A stretch of 64,000 nt of DNA, taken from NCBI GenBank assembly GCA_964565775.1, contig CAZMGB010000014.1, positions 32,139-96,138 on the forward strand. The letters are read 5' to 3'. The notes below the pieces were generated by a model that saw only the letters and a list, made by a program, of their open reading frames with translations, was not told the origin of the DNA and ran no database searches. Made by a program: the position numbers and the translations under genes. Each line of letters opens with the position of its first letter. The stretch's first letter is position 1. Shown here one piece after another: positions 8,651-17,317 of this stretch. Source of the stretch: CAZMGB01 sp964565775. Lineage in GTDB: Bacteria; Chloroflexota; Dehalococcoidia; DSTF01; JALHUB01.

Positions 8651-9553
8651 ATGACACGCAGCAACGAACCCTGGAGTCACCGCTTCGTCGAGACGAACGG
8701 CATCCGCATGCACCTGGTTGAGCAGGGCGAGGGCTATCCGGTGCTGCTGTGCCACGGCTTCCCTGAGCTCTGGTACTCGTGGCGACACCAGATCCCGGTC
8801 CTCGCGAAGGCCGGCTTGCGGGCCATCGCTCCCGACCTGCGCGGCTACGGCGAGACAGATAAGCCTCATGAGATCGAGGCGTATGACATACATCACCTCG
8901 TCGGCGACCTGGTCGGGCTCCTGGACGCCCTCGGTTTGGAGAAGGCGGCCGTGGTGGGCCACGACTGGGGCGGCATCATCGTGTGGTACATGGCCCTTCT
9001 CGCCCCGGACCGCGTCGAGCGTGTGGTTGCCCTCAACACTCCCTACTGGCCGCGGCCTCCGGTGCCCCCGACGGAGGTCTTTCGGCAGGTGCCGGACGGC
9101 CGCTTCAACTACATCCTCGCCTTCCAGCCCGAGGGTGAGGCCGAGGCGCGACTGGAGACGGACCTCGAATCGTCGCTCAGGGGCATGTTCGATTCCGTCG
9201 CCGCCGCTCCCGGCTCCGTCAGCGACGAGGAGCTCCGCGTCTTCGTCGAGGCGTTTCGCGCCGGCGGCCTGCGCGGGCCGATCAACTACTACCGCAACTT
9301 CGACCGCAACTGGGAGACGACGCCGCAGCTCGAGGGCGGGAAAGTCCTCCAGCCCTCCCTCATGATCTGCGCCGAGAAGGACCCCATCCTCCGCCCCGAC
9401 GCGGCGGCCGGCATGGAGCAGTGGGTGCCCAACCTGCGCACGGAGCTGATCCGGGACTGCGGCCACTGGACACAGCAGGAGAAGCCGGACGAGGTGAACC
9501 GCCTGCTGCTGGACTTCCTGGCCGACGTGCGCCGTCAGGAGGGTCAGCCATGA
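8651..9553 (+). CDS. Alpha/beta hydrolase, epoxide hydrolase-like
   Basis: About 300 residues. Motifs of soluble epoxide hydrolases are clear: oxyanion HGFPELWYSWRHQ, LRGYGETDKP, the nucleophile elbow VGHDWGG (Asp nucleophile) and the C-terminal CGHWTQQEKPDEVN, which carries the catalytic His. The nucleophile being Asp places it with epoxide hydrolases or haloalkane/fluoroacetate dehalogenases and not with esterases. The frame opens at ATG 8579, but the extra 24 residues look non-conserved and GGGAGAAGG precedes ATG 8651, so I choose 8651. Its stop overlaps the next start by four bases (ATGA), so the two hydrolases are translationally coupled. Confidence 0.85.
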   Translation: MTRSNEPWSHRFVETNGIRMHLVEQGEGYPVLLCHGFPELWYSWRHQIPVLAKAGLRAIAPDLRGYGETDKPHEIEAYDIHHLVGDLVGLLDALGLEKAAVVGHDWGGIIVWYMALLAPDRVERVVALNTPYWPRPPVPPTEVFRQVPDGRFNYILAFQPEGEAEARLETDLESSLRGMFDSVAAAPGSVSDEELRVFVEAFRAGGLRGPINYYRNFDRNWETTPQLEGGKVLQPSLMICAEKDPILRPDAAAGMEQWVPNLRTELIRDCGHWTQQEKPDEVNRLLLDFLADVRRQEGQP

Positions 9554-10629
9554 CGGTGCAAAGGGCGCTGCGCGGGCCCTCCTGGCGCTCCAGACGAGGT
9601 CTGCCGATACTGCTGGTTCTGGCGGTGGCGCTGATCGCGCTGGCGCTCGTACATGGCGCCTGCGGCAGTGGGACCGCGGAGGAGGTGGCGCTTCCGGCGC
9701 CGGACCTGCCTGGCCCCTTTCCCGTCGGCGTCACAACGATGACCTTCGAGCGTAACTCCACGACAACAGGCGAGAGCCGGCCCCTGGAGACCGACATCTG
9801 GTATCCCGCCGCCGAGAGCGCGCGAGAGCTTGCGCCCGATGAGCGCTTGAAGGGCGTCGTCGATGCGGAGCTCACGGCCGAAGGCCGGCCCCTGCCCGTC
9901 GTCATCTTCTCGCACGGGAGCGGCGGCGTACCCGCGCAGTCAACATTTCTGACGGCTCATCTGGCCAGCCACGGCTTCGTCGTGGCGGCCCCGTCCCACC
10001 CGGGGAACACCGCGCTCGACTGCTTTCCCTGCCAGGACGTGGCCGGCCTTGTTGACTCCGCTATGAATCGGCCCGACGACATCTCGTTTACGCTCGACGA
10101 GCTGCTGGCCCTCAACGCCGAAAGTGGATCGATGTTCTTCGGAGCCCTCGACCCCGAGCGCGTCGGCATGAGCGGTCACTCCTTCGGCGGCCTCACCACC
10201 ATTATCGTCGTGCCCCGCGACGATCGCTTCCGCGCTGCCCTGGCCATGGCGCCGCCATCGCTCCCCTTTGTCGACGACGCCGCCCGGCAGATAGACGTGC
10301 CGACACTGATCATGGGTGGCGGGGTCGACAACGTGACTCCGGCTGAGGGGCAACGACGCCTCTTCGAGATCATAAGCGAAGCCGAAGGCGGCCCTGATCT
10401 GCTTCTGATCCTCCCGCGCGCCGGGCACCTCGCCTTTGCCGACGTCTGCCTGCCGGCTTTGCCGGGCTGCGTAGAAGGCGATCTTCCACAGGCGCGCGCC
10501 CACGACCTCATAAACCTCTACGCGACGTCCTTCCTGAAGACCTACGTGGCCCTGGACGACCGCTATGCGTCATTCCTCGATCCCGCCCTTGTAACCGACC
10601 CCGACGTCGTCCTGGTGGGAGGGGAGTAG
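9550..10629 (+). CDS. Exported or membrane-anchored alpha/beta hydrolase (PAF-acetylhydrolase/dienelactone hydrolase-like)
   Basis: 359 residues. The N-terminus has a hydrophobic segment LPILLVLAVALIALALVHG, a signal or anchor. The catalytic domain shows VIFSHGSGG, then GMSGHSFGGLTT with the GxSxG serine elbow, then a late RAGHLAFAD carrying the catalytic His. The loop with CFPCQD contains two Cys that may form a disulfide. The arrangement resembles platelet-activating-factor acetylhydrolase-like and poly(ester) hydrolases. HGAC after the anchor is not a convincing lipobox. It overlaps the upstream hydrolase by 4 bp. Confidence 0.78.
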   Translation: MTVQRALRGPSWRSRRGLPILLVLAVALIALALVHGACGSGTAEEVALPAPDLPGPFPVGVTTMTFERNSTTTGESRPLETDIWYPAAESARELAPDERLKGVVDAELTAEGRPLPVVIFSHGSGGVPAQSTFLTAHLASHGFVVAAPSHPGNTALDCFPCQDVAGLVDSAMNRPDDISFTLDELLALNAESGSMFFGALDPERVGMSGHSFGGLTTIIVVPRDDRFRAALAMAPPSLPFVDDAARQIDVPTLIMGGGVDNVTPAEGQRRLFEIISEAEGGPDLLLILPRAGHLAFADVCLPALPGCVEGDLPQARAHDLINLYATSFLKTYVALDDRYASFLDPALVTDPDVVLVGGE

Positions 10630-10698
10630 TGGAAGCGAGACGACGCGGCCCGTCTGTCCTCCCCGCGGCCGCTGTCCTTCATCCGGTGACGATCCATC

Positions 10699-10707
10699 TG
10701 ATATACT
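10699..10707 (+). promoter_or_regulatory. Extended -10 promoter of the cyclophilin gene
   Basis: TGATATACT matches the extended -10 (TGnTATAAT) with one mismatch; transcription would start near 10714 and leave a leader of about 50 nt containing GGAGG before the ATG. Confidence 0.4.
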
Positions 10708-10766
10708 GAAGGCGACCCGAATAGGCTGCGGCTGGCCGTTGCTGCGGGTGGCCGCGGAGGATAGCG

Positions 10767-11531
10767 ATGCCCAGGCGGAAGAAACGTCGAAAGCCCTATA
10801 GCCCTGCTGACTGGACGTCACAGCGGGCGAAGACCCGCTTCCCCTTCTCCCTTTTCACAAATGTGAAGGTGTTCTACGTGATCGGCGCCATCATCATGGT
10901 GGGTGGCCTCGGGGTTGGGGCTCTCTCCAGGAGCGTCAGGAGCAGCAGTAGCAGCAGTAGCAGCAACACTGTCGCAACGCCCCAGTCGACCGCAGAGGTG
11001 ACACCGGAGCCTACGGCTGTCTCGAAGACGTACAGCGCACCGCCGCCGATGTCCATCGATACGACGAAGAAGTATTCCGCCGTGATCAAGACGGACAAGG
11101 GCCAGTTCACAGTGGAGCTCCTCGATGACCAGGCGCCCCAGACCGTCAACGACTTCGTCTTCCTCGCCCGCCAAGGCTTCTACGACGGGCTCAGCTTCTT
11201 CTACGTTAACCATGACTGGTCCGCCGAAACGGGTGACCCGACGAACAGCGGCACGGGCGGGCCCGGCTATGACTTTCCCCAGGAGAAGCCCGCACCGCAG
11301 GAGACTTTTGCCCGGGGAGATCTGGGCATGGTAAACGGGAGCCAGTTCTTCATCGCCTACAGGGACCTGGACCCTAGCGCCGGGCAGGCCGGGGCGGGGG
11401 CAGGGTTCACGATGTTCGGCCGAGTGGTGAAGGGGATGGATGTGGTGGACTCGCTTACGGCCCGCAACCCCTCGATGCGTGATGCGCCCCCGGGCGACCG
11501 CATCCTCTCTATCGAGATCAACGAGAGCTAG
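10767..11531 (+). CDS. Membrane-anchored cyclophilin-type peptidylprolyl isomerase with altered active site
   Basis: 254 residues. A basic cytoplasmic start (MPRRKKRRK) and one helix (VFYVIGAIIMVGGLGVGAL) anchor it. A Ser/Thr/Pro linker leads to a cyclophilin domain (about 90-254): YSAVIKTDKGQFTVELLDDQAPQ, TVNDFVFLARQGFYDGLSF, GMVNGSQFFIAY, FTMFGRVVKGMDVVD. The canonical FHRV motif with the catalytic Arg reads FFYV here, and the MIQGGDP segment reads SAETGDP, so the catalytic Arg and the following Gln are missing. The fold call is secure; isomerase activity is doubtful. GCGGAGGATAGCG precedes the ATG. Confidence 0.85.
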   Translation: MPRRKKRRKPYSPADWTSQRAKTRFPFSLFTNVKVFYVIGAIIMVGGLGVGALSRSVRSSSSSSSSNTVATPQSTAEVTPEPTAVSKTYSAPPPMSIDTTKKYSAVIKTDKGQFTVELLDDQAPQTVNDFVFLARQGFYDGLSFFYVNHDWSAETGDPTNSGTGGPGYDFPQEKPAPQETFARGDLGMVNGSQFFIAYRDLDPSAGQAGAGAGFTMFGRVVKGMDVVDSLTARNPSMRDAPPGDRILSIEINES

Positions 11532-11573
11532 GCGGCGACGGCATCGGGCACCGTCCTGCCAAAGAGACAGAGG

Positions 11574-11603
11574 GCCGGTCGCTTCGGCGACCGGCTGTTG
11601 CTT
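11574..11603 (+). terminator. Terminator with UUCG tetraloop between convergent genes
   Basis: GCCGGTCGC (11574-11582) and GCGACCGGC (11587-11595) form a perfect 9-bp stem closed by TTCG, followed by TGTTGCTTG. It lies between the cyclophilin and agmatinase-like stops and could serve both strands. Confidence 0.75.
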
Positions 11604-11610
11604 GCCGAGG

Positions 11611-12594
11611 TCACGCGCCTTCGTGTCGGCCCGCGGCCGGCACGTCGAGGATGATGCGGGCGGCGGTGCGGGTGGTGGCGCCCGAGGAGTCGTAGACGGG
11701 GTTGATCTCCGTCACATCGAAGGCCGCCAGGTGGCAGCGACGCAGGATGAGTCCGAGGGCCTTGCGGAGCTGATAGTAGCTGAGGCCACCCGGCTCCGGG
11801 TAGCCGGTGCCGGGCGCCGCCGCAGGGTCGAGCACGTCGATGTCGATGCTGACGTAGCATTCCCCCTGGATATCGAGTCCCGATAGAGCCTGCGCCACGC
11901 CTTCCTCCACAATACGCCAGGCGGGGACGATCTGGACGCCGCGGGCCAGTGCGGCCTCCCACGGTTCCGCCCGCTCCAGCATGCCGCGGATGCCTATCTG
12001 GACGATGTGACGCACGTGCTGCAACTCGCTGAGGCGCCGCATCTGGTTGTCGTGGGAGTAGCGGACGCCGAACTTCTCGTCCGTGAAGTCCTGGTGGGCA
12101 TCGAATTGTACGACCGTCAGCTCGCGGTCATCGAGCGCGCGAACCAGGGGAAAGGTTATGGCGTGGTCGCCGCCGACGAAGGCGGGCAGCGCCCCCGACT
12201 GGCGGACCAGCCGCGCCGCCTCGCTGATGCGCTCGAAGTTGTCAAGGATGTCGACGGTGCGGATGTCCACGTCGCCGACATCGAGCATGGTCACGCCGCG
12301 CAGGACCTGGGTGCCGCGCTGGACGTCGAACCAGCCGTCGCGGTTTGGGCTCTGGAGGCGCATGGAGGCGTCGCGGACGGCGGTGGGGCCGAAACGGGCG
12401 CCGGGGCGGTCGTTGGTGGCGCCGTCGAACGGTACGCCCAGAAACGCCACGTCCGCGCGCTCGCCAGACAGGGCGGCGGATAGCTGCGACAAGTCCTCCA
12501 CCATCGGCGCGCCGAAGAACGTAGCTGCGCCGTGGCGGATCAGGCCTGCGCCGCCTCTGGGGATCGCGTCTGTGGACGGCTTGCGGATTACCAC
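11611..12594 (-). CDS. speB: Agmatinase/arginase-family ureohydrolase
   Basis: About 327 residues. All manganese-binding motifs of the ureohydrolase family are present: FVGGDHAITFP, QFDAHQDF, SIDIDVLDPAAAPGTGYPEP and FDVTEINPVYD. These bind two Mn2+ ions and cut the guanidino group of agmatine, arginine or a related compound. The sequence around GTGYPEPGG is agmatinase-like. The frame is open to TTG 12612, but GGAGG sits inside that extension and points to GTG 12594 (spacing about 11), so I shortened it. No other polyamine genes are adjacent, so the exact substrate is unproven. Confidence 0.85.
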   Translation of the reverse strand: MVIRKPSTDAIPRGGAGLIRHGAATFFGAPMVEDLSQLSAALSGERADVAFLGVPFDGATNDRPGARFGPTAVRDASMRLQSPNRDGWFDVQRGTQVLRGVTMLDVGDVDIRTVDILDNFERISEAARLVRQSGALPAFVGGDHAITFPLVRALDDRELTVVQFDAHQDFTDEKFGVRYSHDNQMRRLSELQHVRHIVQIGIRGMLERAEPWEAALARGVQIVPAWRIVEEGVAQALSGLDIQGECYVSIDIDVLDPAAAPGTGYPEPGGLSYYQLRKALGLILRRCHLAAFDVTEINPVYDSSGATTRTAARIILDVPAAGRHEGA

Positions 12595-12759
12595 GATCGA
12601 ACGAGCCTCCAACGTATTATCGGTCTATTCTATTTTATCGCGCGCCCGCCATGGCGTGAGAGGCGCTCCAAAGAGAGCGAGGGCCGCACCAGGCGGCCCG
12701 CAATCGACTGTCGAGTTGCTTGTGTCTTGCGATGGGAGTCCGGGCGCTCAGCCCCTGCC

Positions 12760-13974
12760 TCAGGCGACGCGCTCGATGACGGCGGCGATCCCCTGTCCGC
12801 CGCCGATGCACATCGTCTCGAGACCGAACTGAACGTTCCGTCGCTCCATCTCGTGAAGCATCGTCGCAAGGATTCGTGCGCCGGTGGCGCCTACGGGGTG
12901 GCCCAGCGAGATACCGGACCCGTTGACGTTTAGCCGGTCGAAGTCGCGCTCGGTAAGCTTCCACTCGCGCGTGACGCCGAGGACCTGGGCGGCGAACGCC
13001 TCGTTGAGCTCGATGAGGTCCATGTCGGTCATGCCAAGTCCGGCCCGCTCCAGGGCCTTCTTCGTGGCAGGCACGGGGCCCACGCCCATGTATGCCGGAT
13101 GAACTCCGGCCACTGCCCACGACCGGAGCTTGCCCATCGGCTTCAGACCCAGCTCCGCGGCCTTCTCGGGCGAGGTCACGATGCAACAGGCGGCGGCATC
13201 GTTCTCGCCGCTGGCGTTGCCCGCAGTCACCGTAGCCTCGGGATCCTGCTTGATGCGCACGGGTCGCAGGGATGCGAGCCTCTCCAGCGTGGTGTCGCGC
13301 CGCGGGTGCTCGTCCTGGGCAAAGAGAGTGCCCTCGCCTTTTTTCGCAGGGACGGGCACGGGAACGATCTCAGCGTCGAACTTGCCGTCATCGATCGCCG
13401 CTATCGCTCGCTGGTGGGAGCGAAGGGCGAACTCGTCCTGCTCCTCGCGCGGGATCTTGTACTGCCGGCGGACGTTCTCGGCGGTCTCGAGCATGCCGCC
13501 GGGCACGGGATAGCGACGGCCGCCGGCGGTCTCGCGGCCGCGGTTGAGGCGGTCGACGAGGCTGATGCTGGCGCGGTTCGGACCCCAGCGCACCGCGGTC
13601 GAGTAGAACTCCGCGGTGCTCATGCTCTCGACTCCGCCCGCGATGATGACGTCCGCCACGCCCGTCTGCACCTGCATCGCCGCCAGGCAGACGGACTGGA
13701 GGCCGGAGCCGCAACGACGGTCGAGTTGCAGCCCCGGTACGTCAACGGGGAGGCCCGCACTGAGGGCGGCTATGCGGCCCATCGCCGGGTTCTCGCCGTT
13801 GGGATAGCACTGACCGAAGATGCAGTCGTCGATGACGGCCGGGTCGAGTTTCGTGCGCTCGAGCACGGCCCGCACGATGGTCTCGGCGAGCGTCTCGGCG
13901 TCAACGTCCCGCAGTGTGCCGCCGTAGCGGCCGACGGGCGTGCGCAGGGGCATGCAGATCACGGCGTCTCGCAT
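12760..13974 (-). CDS. Acetyl-CoA acetyltransferase (thiolase)
   Basis: About 404 residues of the thiolase superfamily. The acyl-binding Cys is in LDRRCGSGLQSV (about residue 90), the catalytic His in GHPVGATGAR, and the second Cys in CIGGGQGIA near the C-terminus. The degradative and biosynthetic thiolases share this set. The start ATG 13974 has GGAGGTGA 5 bp upstream, better than the GTG at 13989. It could condense two acetyl-CoA or cleave 3-ketoacyl-CoA in beta-oxidation. Other acyl-CoA genes lie downstream of tRNA-Pro (CoA transferase, enoyl-CoA hydratase). Confidence 0.92.
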   Translation of the reverse strand: MRDAVICMPLRTPVGRYGGTLRDVDAETLAETIVRAVLERTKLDPAVIDDCIFGQCYPNGENPAMGRIAALSAGLPVDVPGLQLDRRCGSGLQSVCLAAMQVQTGVADVIIAGGVESMSTAEFYSTAVRWGPNRASISLVDRLNRGRETAGGRRYPVPGGMLETAENVRRQYKIPREEQDEFALRSHQRAIAAIDDGKFDAEIVPVPVPAKKGEGTLFAQDEHPRRDTTLERLASLRPVRIKQDPEATVTAGNASGENDAAACCIVTSPEKAAELGLKPMGKLRSWAVAGVHPAYMGVGPVPATKKALERAGLGMTDMDLIELNEAFAAQVLGVTREWKLTERDFDRLNVNGSGISLGHPVGATGARILATMLHEMERRNVQFGLETMCIGGGQGIAAVIERVA

Positions 13975-14080
13975 GGTTATCACCTCCATTCGTCACGGTA
14001 GCCAACGCTGGCTGGCAGGGCATTGCTGTGAAGATGCAATTGCAGTGAACAGTAGGGACGACGCGAGTCAGGATCCACCA

Positions 14081-14142
14081 CCCTCACCCCGACTTGTCGG
14101 TCTCCCCTCTCCCGCCGGCGGGAGAGGGGCTGGGGGTGAGGG
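14081..14142. repeat. Long imperfect inverted repeat (REP-like hairpin)
   Basis: CCCTCACCCC (14081-14090) pairs with GGGGTGAGGG (14133-14142), and CCCCTCTCCCGCC pairs with GGCGGGAGAGGGG (14104-14129) in the middle. Sequences of this CTCACCCC...CCCTCTCCC type are scattered in many bacterial genomes as extragenic palindromes. It lies in the 336-bp spacer between the thiolase start and tRNA-Pro; I see nothing else in that spacer. Confidence 0.7.
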
Positions 14143-14310
14143 GCGCACGCCTCGCCAGGCTGCGTGGCGCCATTTTCATCCGTACCGGGTGTCGCTGCAA
14201 GTCGACATGGACGGTTGCTCACGACCTGTCCACGGCGCGCATGCGGATAGTCCGGCGAAGACCGCATGGTTCAGCGAAGGGACGGGCGGGGATGGACGCA
14301 GTGGCATACC

Positions 14311-14388
14311 TGGTCGGGGTGGGCGGATTTGAACCGCCGACCTCTTGGTCCCAAACCAAGCGCTCTCGCCTGGCTGAGCTACACCCCG
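14311..14388 (-). tRNA. tRNA-Pro (anticodon TGG)
   Basis: Read on the minus strand: acceptor CGGGGTG/CACCCCG, D-arm GCTCAGCCAGGCGAGAGC, anticodon arm CTTGG-TTTGGGA-CCAAG giving anticodon TGG, T-arm GGCGG-TTCAAAT-CCGCC, discriminator A and encoded CCA. First pair C1-G72 is characteristic of tRNA-Pro. Confidence 0.96.
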
Positions 14389-14445
14389 ACGGCTCTAGCG
14401 TAAAGCCGCGCGAAGGGTGCCGTCAACGCGACTCCCCGGCTCGAC

Positions 14446-16356
14446 TCACCGCTCGGGTTCCTCTTCCTGCTCCTCCTCCCCTCTCTCGTCGAAGCGGAAT
14501 ATGATGCTCTGCGCATCCTCCACGAACGTGCTGCGAACGGGGAAGCCGGCCTTCTGAATCAGGTTCAGCATGCGGTAGTTGCCAGTCAGCACCAGGCCGG
14601 TAAAGCCCTCGATGCCGTTTATCATGGCGATGCGGATGAGGTGCAATAGCATGGCGGAACCCACGCCGCGTCGCTGCCATGCGTCTTGCACTACTAGTGC
14701 GCACTCCGCCAGGTTGGTCGCGGGATCGCGCTCATAGCGGCCGACACCCACGATCTGCTCTCGCTCTCCCGTCCGCAAGATTGCCACCAGGGCCATGCGG
14801 TCGCGATAGTCGACGATAACGAAGTGCTTGAGCTCTCGCCTGGGCATGAGTTTCAGAGGCCGGAAGAACCGGTGATAGACCGTGTCCTCGGAGAGGGAGT
14901 AGAAGAACTCGAGCATTGGGTCGTCATCGGTGGGCTTGATCGGGCGCACCAGCAGCGTCTCGCCACCGGCAACGGTACAGGTCGTCTCCCAGTCCTGGGG
15001 ATAGGCCGCGGTGCCCGGCGGCGGGATCTCTTGGTCCTGCAAGACGTAGTGCCGCTCTTTCGCGAAGGCGAGGAGCTCGTTGCGATAGTCCGGGTGGGCA
15101 ATGCCTATGAGAGCCAGAGCTCGCTGGCGGGCATTGCGGCCGTAGAGGTCGGCCACGCCGTACTCCGTGACAACGTAGTGGACGTCACCCCGGCTCGTAA
15201 CCACTCCCGCCCCCTCTTTCAGCTCGGGGACAATCCGGGAGACGGTTCCTCCTTTGGCCGTTGAAGGCAGCGCGATTATCGGTTTGCCCCCCTTGGAGCG
15301 GGAGGCGCCGCGGATGAAGTCTACCTGCCCCCCGATGCCGCTGTAGAAGAGGTGCCCGAGGGAGTCGGAGCAGACTTGACCCGTGAGATCGACCTCGATG
15401 GCGCCGTTCACTGCCACCATGCGTTCATTCTGGGCGATGACGAAGGGGTCGTTCACGTAGTCGTTGGGGTGTAGCTCCACCAGCGGGTTGTCGTCTACGA
15501 AGTCGTACAGGCGCTGGGTGCCCATGACGAAGCTGGCGATGATCTTGCCGGGGTGCAGTGTCTTGCGAAGGTTGTTGATCGCGCCGGACTCGATCAGGTC
15601 CAGCGGGCCGTCGGAGAGCATCTCTGTGTGGATGCCCAGGTCCTTCTTGTCGCCGAGGCACTCCATGATGGCGTCGGGAATGGTGCCGATGCCGAGCTGG
15701 AGCGTGCAGCCGTCCTCGATGAGCGTGCTGATCCAGCCGCCGATGGCCCGCGACACCTCGTCTGGCGGCGGGTGAGTGACCTCCGGGACCGGCGACTCAT
15801 GCTCGATCATGGCGTCGACGGCCTCGGCGGCGACGAAGCTGTCGCCCAGCGTCCGTGGCATCCGCGGGTTGACCTCGGCGATGATGATGCGCGCGCACTC
15901 GACGGCCGGCTTGACGATGTCCACGGACACGCCGAGGCTGCAATAGCCGTGCTCATCGGGCGGCGTGACCTGGATGAGGGCGATGTCTATGGGCACCCGC
16001 CCGCTACGGAACAGGCGCGGCACCTCCGAGAGGAAGATGGGCGTGTAGTCCGCCTCGCCGGCGGCGACGGCGTCGCGAACGTTGTCGCCGACGAAGAAGG
16101 CGTTGTGGCGGAACGACTCCTTGATCGCGGGCATGGCATAGGGGGCGACCCCCAGCGTCATGATGTGAATGATCTCGGCGGCGTGGAGGCGTTCAGCGCG
16201 GGCCGCCAGGCGCTCCACGAGGAACTGCGGCGCGGCGGCCCCAGAGCCGACGAAGATATGCTGGCCGCTGCGCACGACCTGAAGAGCGGCATCGGCCGCC
16301 TTCAGCTTGTCAGCGTAGCGTTCTCGCCACTGTGGGTCGTATGATGATCTGGCCAC
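14446..16356 (-). CDS. Acetyl-CoA hydrolase/4-hydroxybutyrate CoA-transferase fused to a GNAT acetyltransferase
   Basis: 636 residues. About 1-430 are a CoA-transferase of the acetyl-CoA hydrolase/4-hydroxybutyrate CoA-transferase type: SGQHIFVGSGAAAPQFLVER, LQLGIGTIPDAIM, GIHTEMLSDGPLDLIESGAI, VAVNGAIEVDLTGQV, GIGGQVDFIRGASRSKGG, and a late VTEYGVADLYGRNARQRA. About 470-620 are a GNAT domain (IVGVGRYERDP, then VQDAWQRRGVGSAML, the acetyl-CoA pyrophosphate loop). The open frame extends to 16527, but that part overlaps the next gene and is Arg/Thr-rich; GTG 16356 behind AAAGGA is preferred. The fusion suggests lysine acetylation linked to the acetyl-CoA pool; that is inference. Confidence 0.88.
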   Translation of the reverse strand: MARSSYDPQWRERYADKLKAADAALQVVRSGQHIFVGSGAAAPQFLVERLAARAERLHAAEIIHIMTLGVAPYAMPAIKESFRHNAFFVGDNVRDAVAAGEADYTPIFLSEVPRLFRSGRVPIDIALIQVTPPDEHGYCSLGVSVDIVKPAVECARIIIAEVNPRMPRTLGDSFVAAEAVDAMIEHESPVPEVTHPPPDEVSRAIGGWISTLIEDGCTLQLGIGTIPDAIMECLGDKKDLGIHTEMLSDGPLDLIESGAINNLRKTLHPGKIIASFVMGTQRLYDFVDDNPLVELHPNDYVNDPFVIAQNERMVAVNGAIEVDLTGQVCSDSLGHLFYSGIGGQVDFIRGASRSKGGKPIIALPSTAKGGTVSRIVPELKEGAGVVTSRGDVHYVVTEYGVADLYGRNARQRALALIGIAHPDYRNELLAFAKERHYVLQDQEIPPPGTAAYPQDWETTCTVAGGETLLVRPIKPTDDDPMLEFFYSLSEDTVYHRFFRPLKLMPRRELKHFVIVDYRDRMALVAILRTGEREQIVGVGRYERDPATNLAECALVVQDAWQRRGVGSAMLLHLIRIAMINGIEGFTGLVLTGNYRMLNLIQKAGFPVRSTFVEDAQSIIFRFDERGEEEQEEEPER

Positions 16357-16384
16357 GTACGCGGTCCTTTGGCGTGCTTGCGTC

Positions 16385-17215
16385 CTACACTTGCGGCGGC
16401 GTGTAGACCCCCGACGCCCTCGGGTACCTGCTGAAGTCGGGCTCGCGTCGCTCCTTGAAGGCGTTCTTGCCCTCGTCCGCCTCACCACTCCGGAAGAAGT
16501 CAGGTGCGATCTCCCCCACCCAGTCACGCTTGCTGGTCTCGCGCAGGTACTCGTACTCGGCCAGGAACGAAGCCTTGAGGATCTTGAGGCAGCTAGGGCT
16601 CTTAGCCATCAGCTCGCGGCACCAGTTGTCGACCTCCTCGTCCAGCTTGTCGTAGGGGACGACGGCGTTGACCAGGCCCATCTGGAGGGCCTCCTGGGCC
16701 GAGTAGCGGCGGCAGAGCATCCACATTTCGCGCGCCTTCTTGGCACCCACCACATGCACAAGATAGCTGACCCAGCTGCCGGAGGCGGGGCTGCCGATCC
16801 GCGGCCCTACCTGGGAAAACTGGGCGTTCTCGGAGGCGATGGTGAAGTCGGCGTGGTAGGCCATGTGGTTGCCGCCGCCTATGCAGTAGCCGTTGACGCG
16901 GGCGATGACCGGCTTCAGGCAGTCCTCGATGCCGGCGTGGGGGTCGAGCCCGCCCGCTGCCGAGCCGCCCTCTTGCTGCGCCTCCTGGAGCCACTTGACG
17001 TCGCCGCCGGCGCAGAACGCGCGCTCCCCGGCGCCGGTGACAACGATGACGCCTACAGAGGTGTCGGCGCAGGCATCCTCCACCGCCTGCCTCATCTCCA
17101 GCAGAGTATCGCCGGTAAAGGCGTTCATGACCTGGGGCCGGTTTATGGTGATCCAGGCCGCGCCCTGCACCCGATGGTGCTTGTCATAGATGATGTCTTT
17201 GAAGTCGAGAGTCAC
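16385..17215 (-). CDS. Enoyl-CoA hydratase/isomerase family protein, MenB-like
   Basis: 276 residues of the crotonase fold. ERAFCAGGDVKW supplies the oxyanion-hole CAGGD, and VNGYCIGGGNHMAYHADFTIA the second oxyanion glycine. The C-terminus FKERREPDFSRYPR and the mid-part AKKAREMWMLCRRYSAQEAL closely follow 1,4-dihydroxy-2-naphthoyl-CoA synthase (MenB). No other menaquinone genes are in the window, and the neighbours handle CoA esters, so a MenB relative acting on another ring or acyl-CoA is equally possible. Start GTG 17215 has GGAGGT 5 bp upstream. It lies 28 bp upstream of the CoA-transferase/GNAT gene, probably in one operon. Confidence 0.82.
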   Translation of the reverse strand: MTLDFKDIIYDKHHRVQGAAWITINRPQVMNAFTGDTLLEMRQAVEDACADTSVGVIVVTGAGERAFCAGGDVKWLQEAQQEGGSAAGGLDPHAGIEDCLKPVIARVNGYCIGGGNHMAYHADFTIASENAQFSQVGPRIGSPASGSWVSYLVHVVGAKKAREMWMLCRRYSAQEALQMGLVNAVVPYDKLDEEVDNWCRELMAKSPSCLKILKASFLAEYEYLRETSKRDWVGEIAPDFFRSGEADEGKNAFKERREPDFSRYPRASGVYTPPQV

Positions 17216-17317
17216 GGTGCACCTCCATGCTGGTGTCTTGGCGAGACAGACTGCAGGTATGTCACCTCCACGAACCGGAAGAGTGGGAACGAGCCGGTGG
17301 GTCGGCCGGGCGGGCAG

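Noticed and set aside
9550..9680. Lipoprotein signal in the second alpha/beta hydrolase
   Set aside because: The Cys after the hydrophobic segment is preceded by HGA, which does not fit a lipobox; a plain anchor or signal peptide is more likely.
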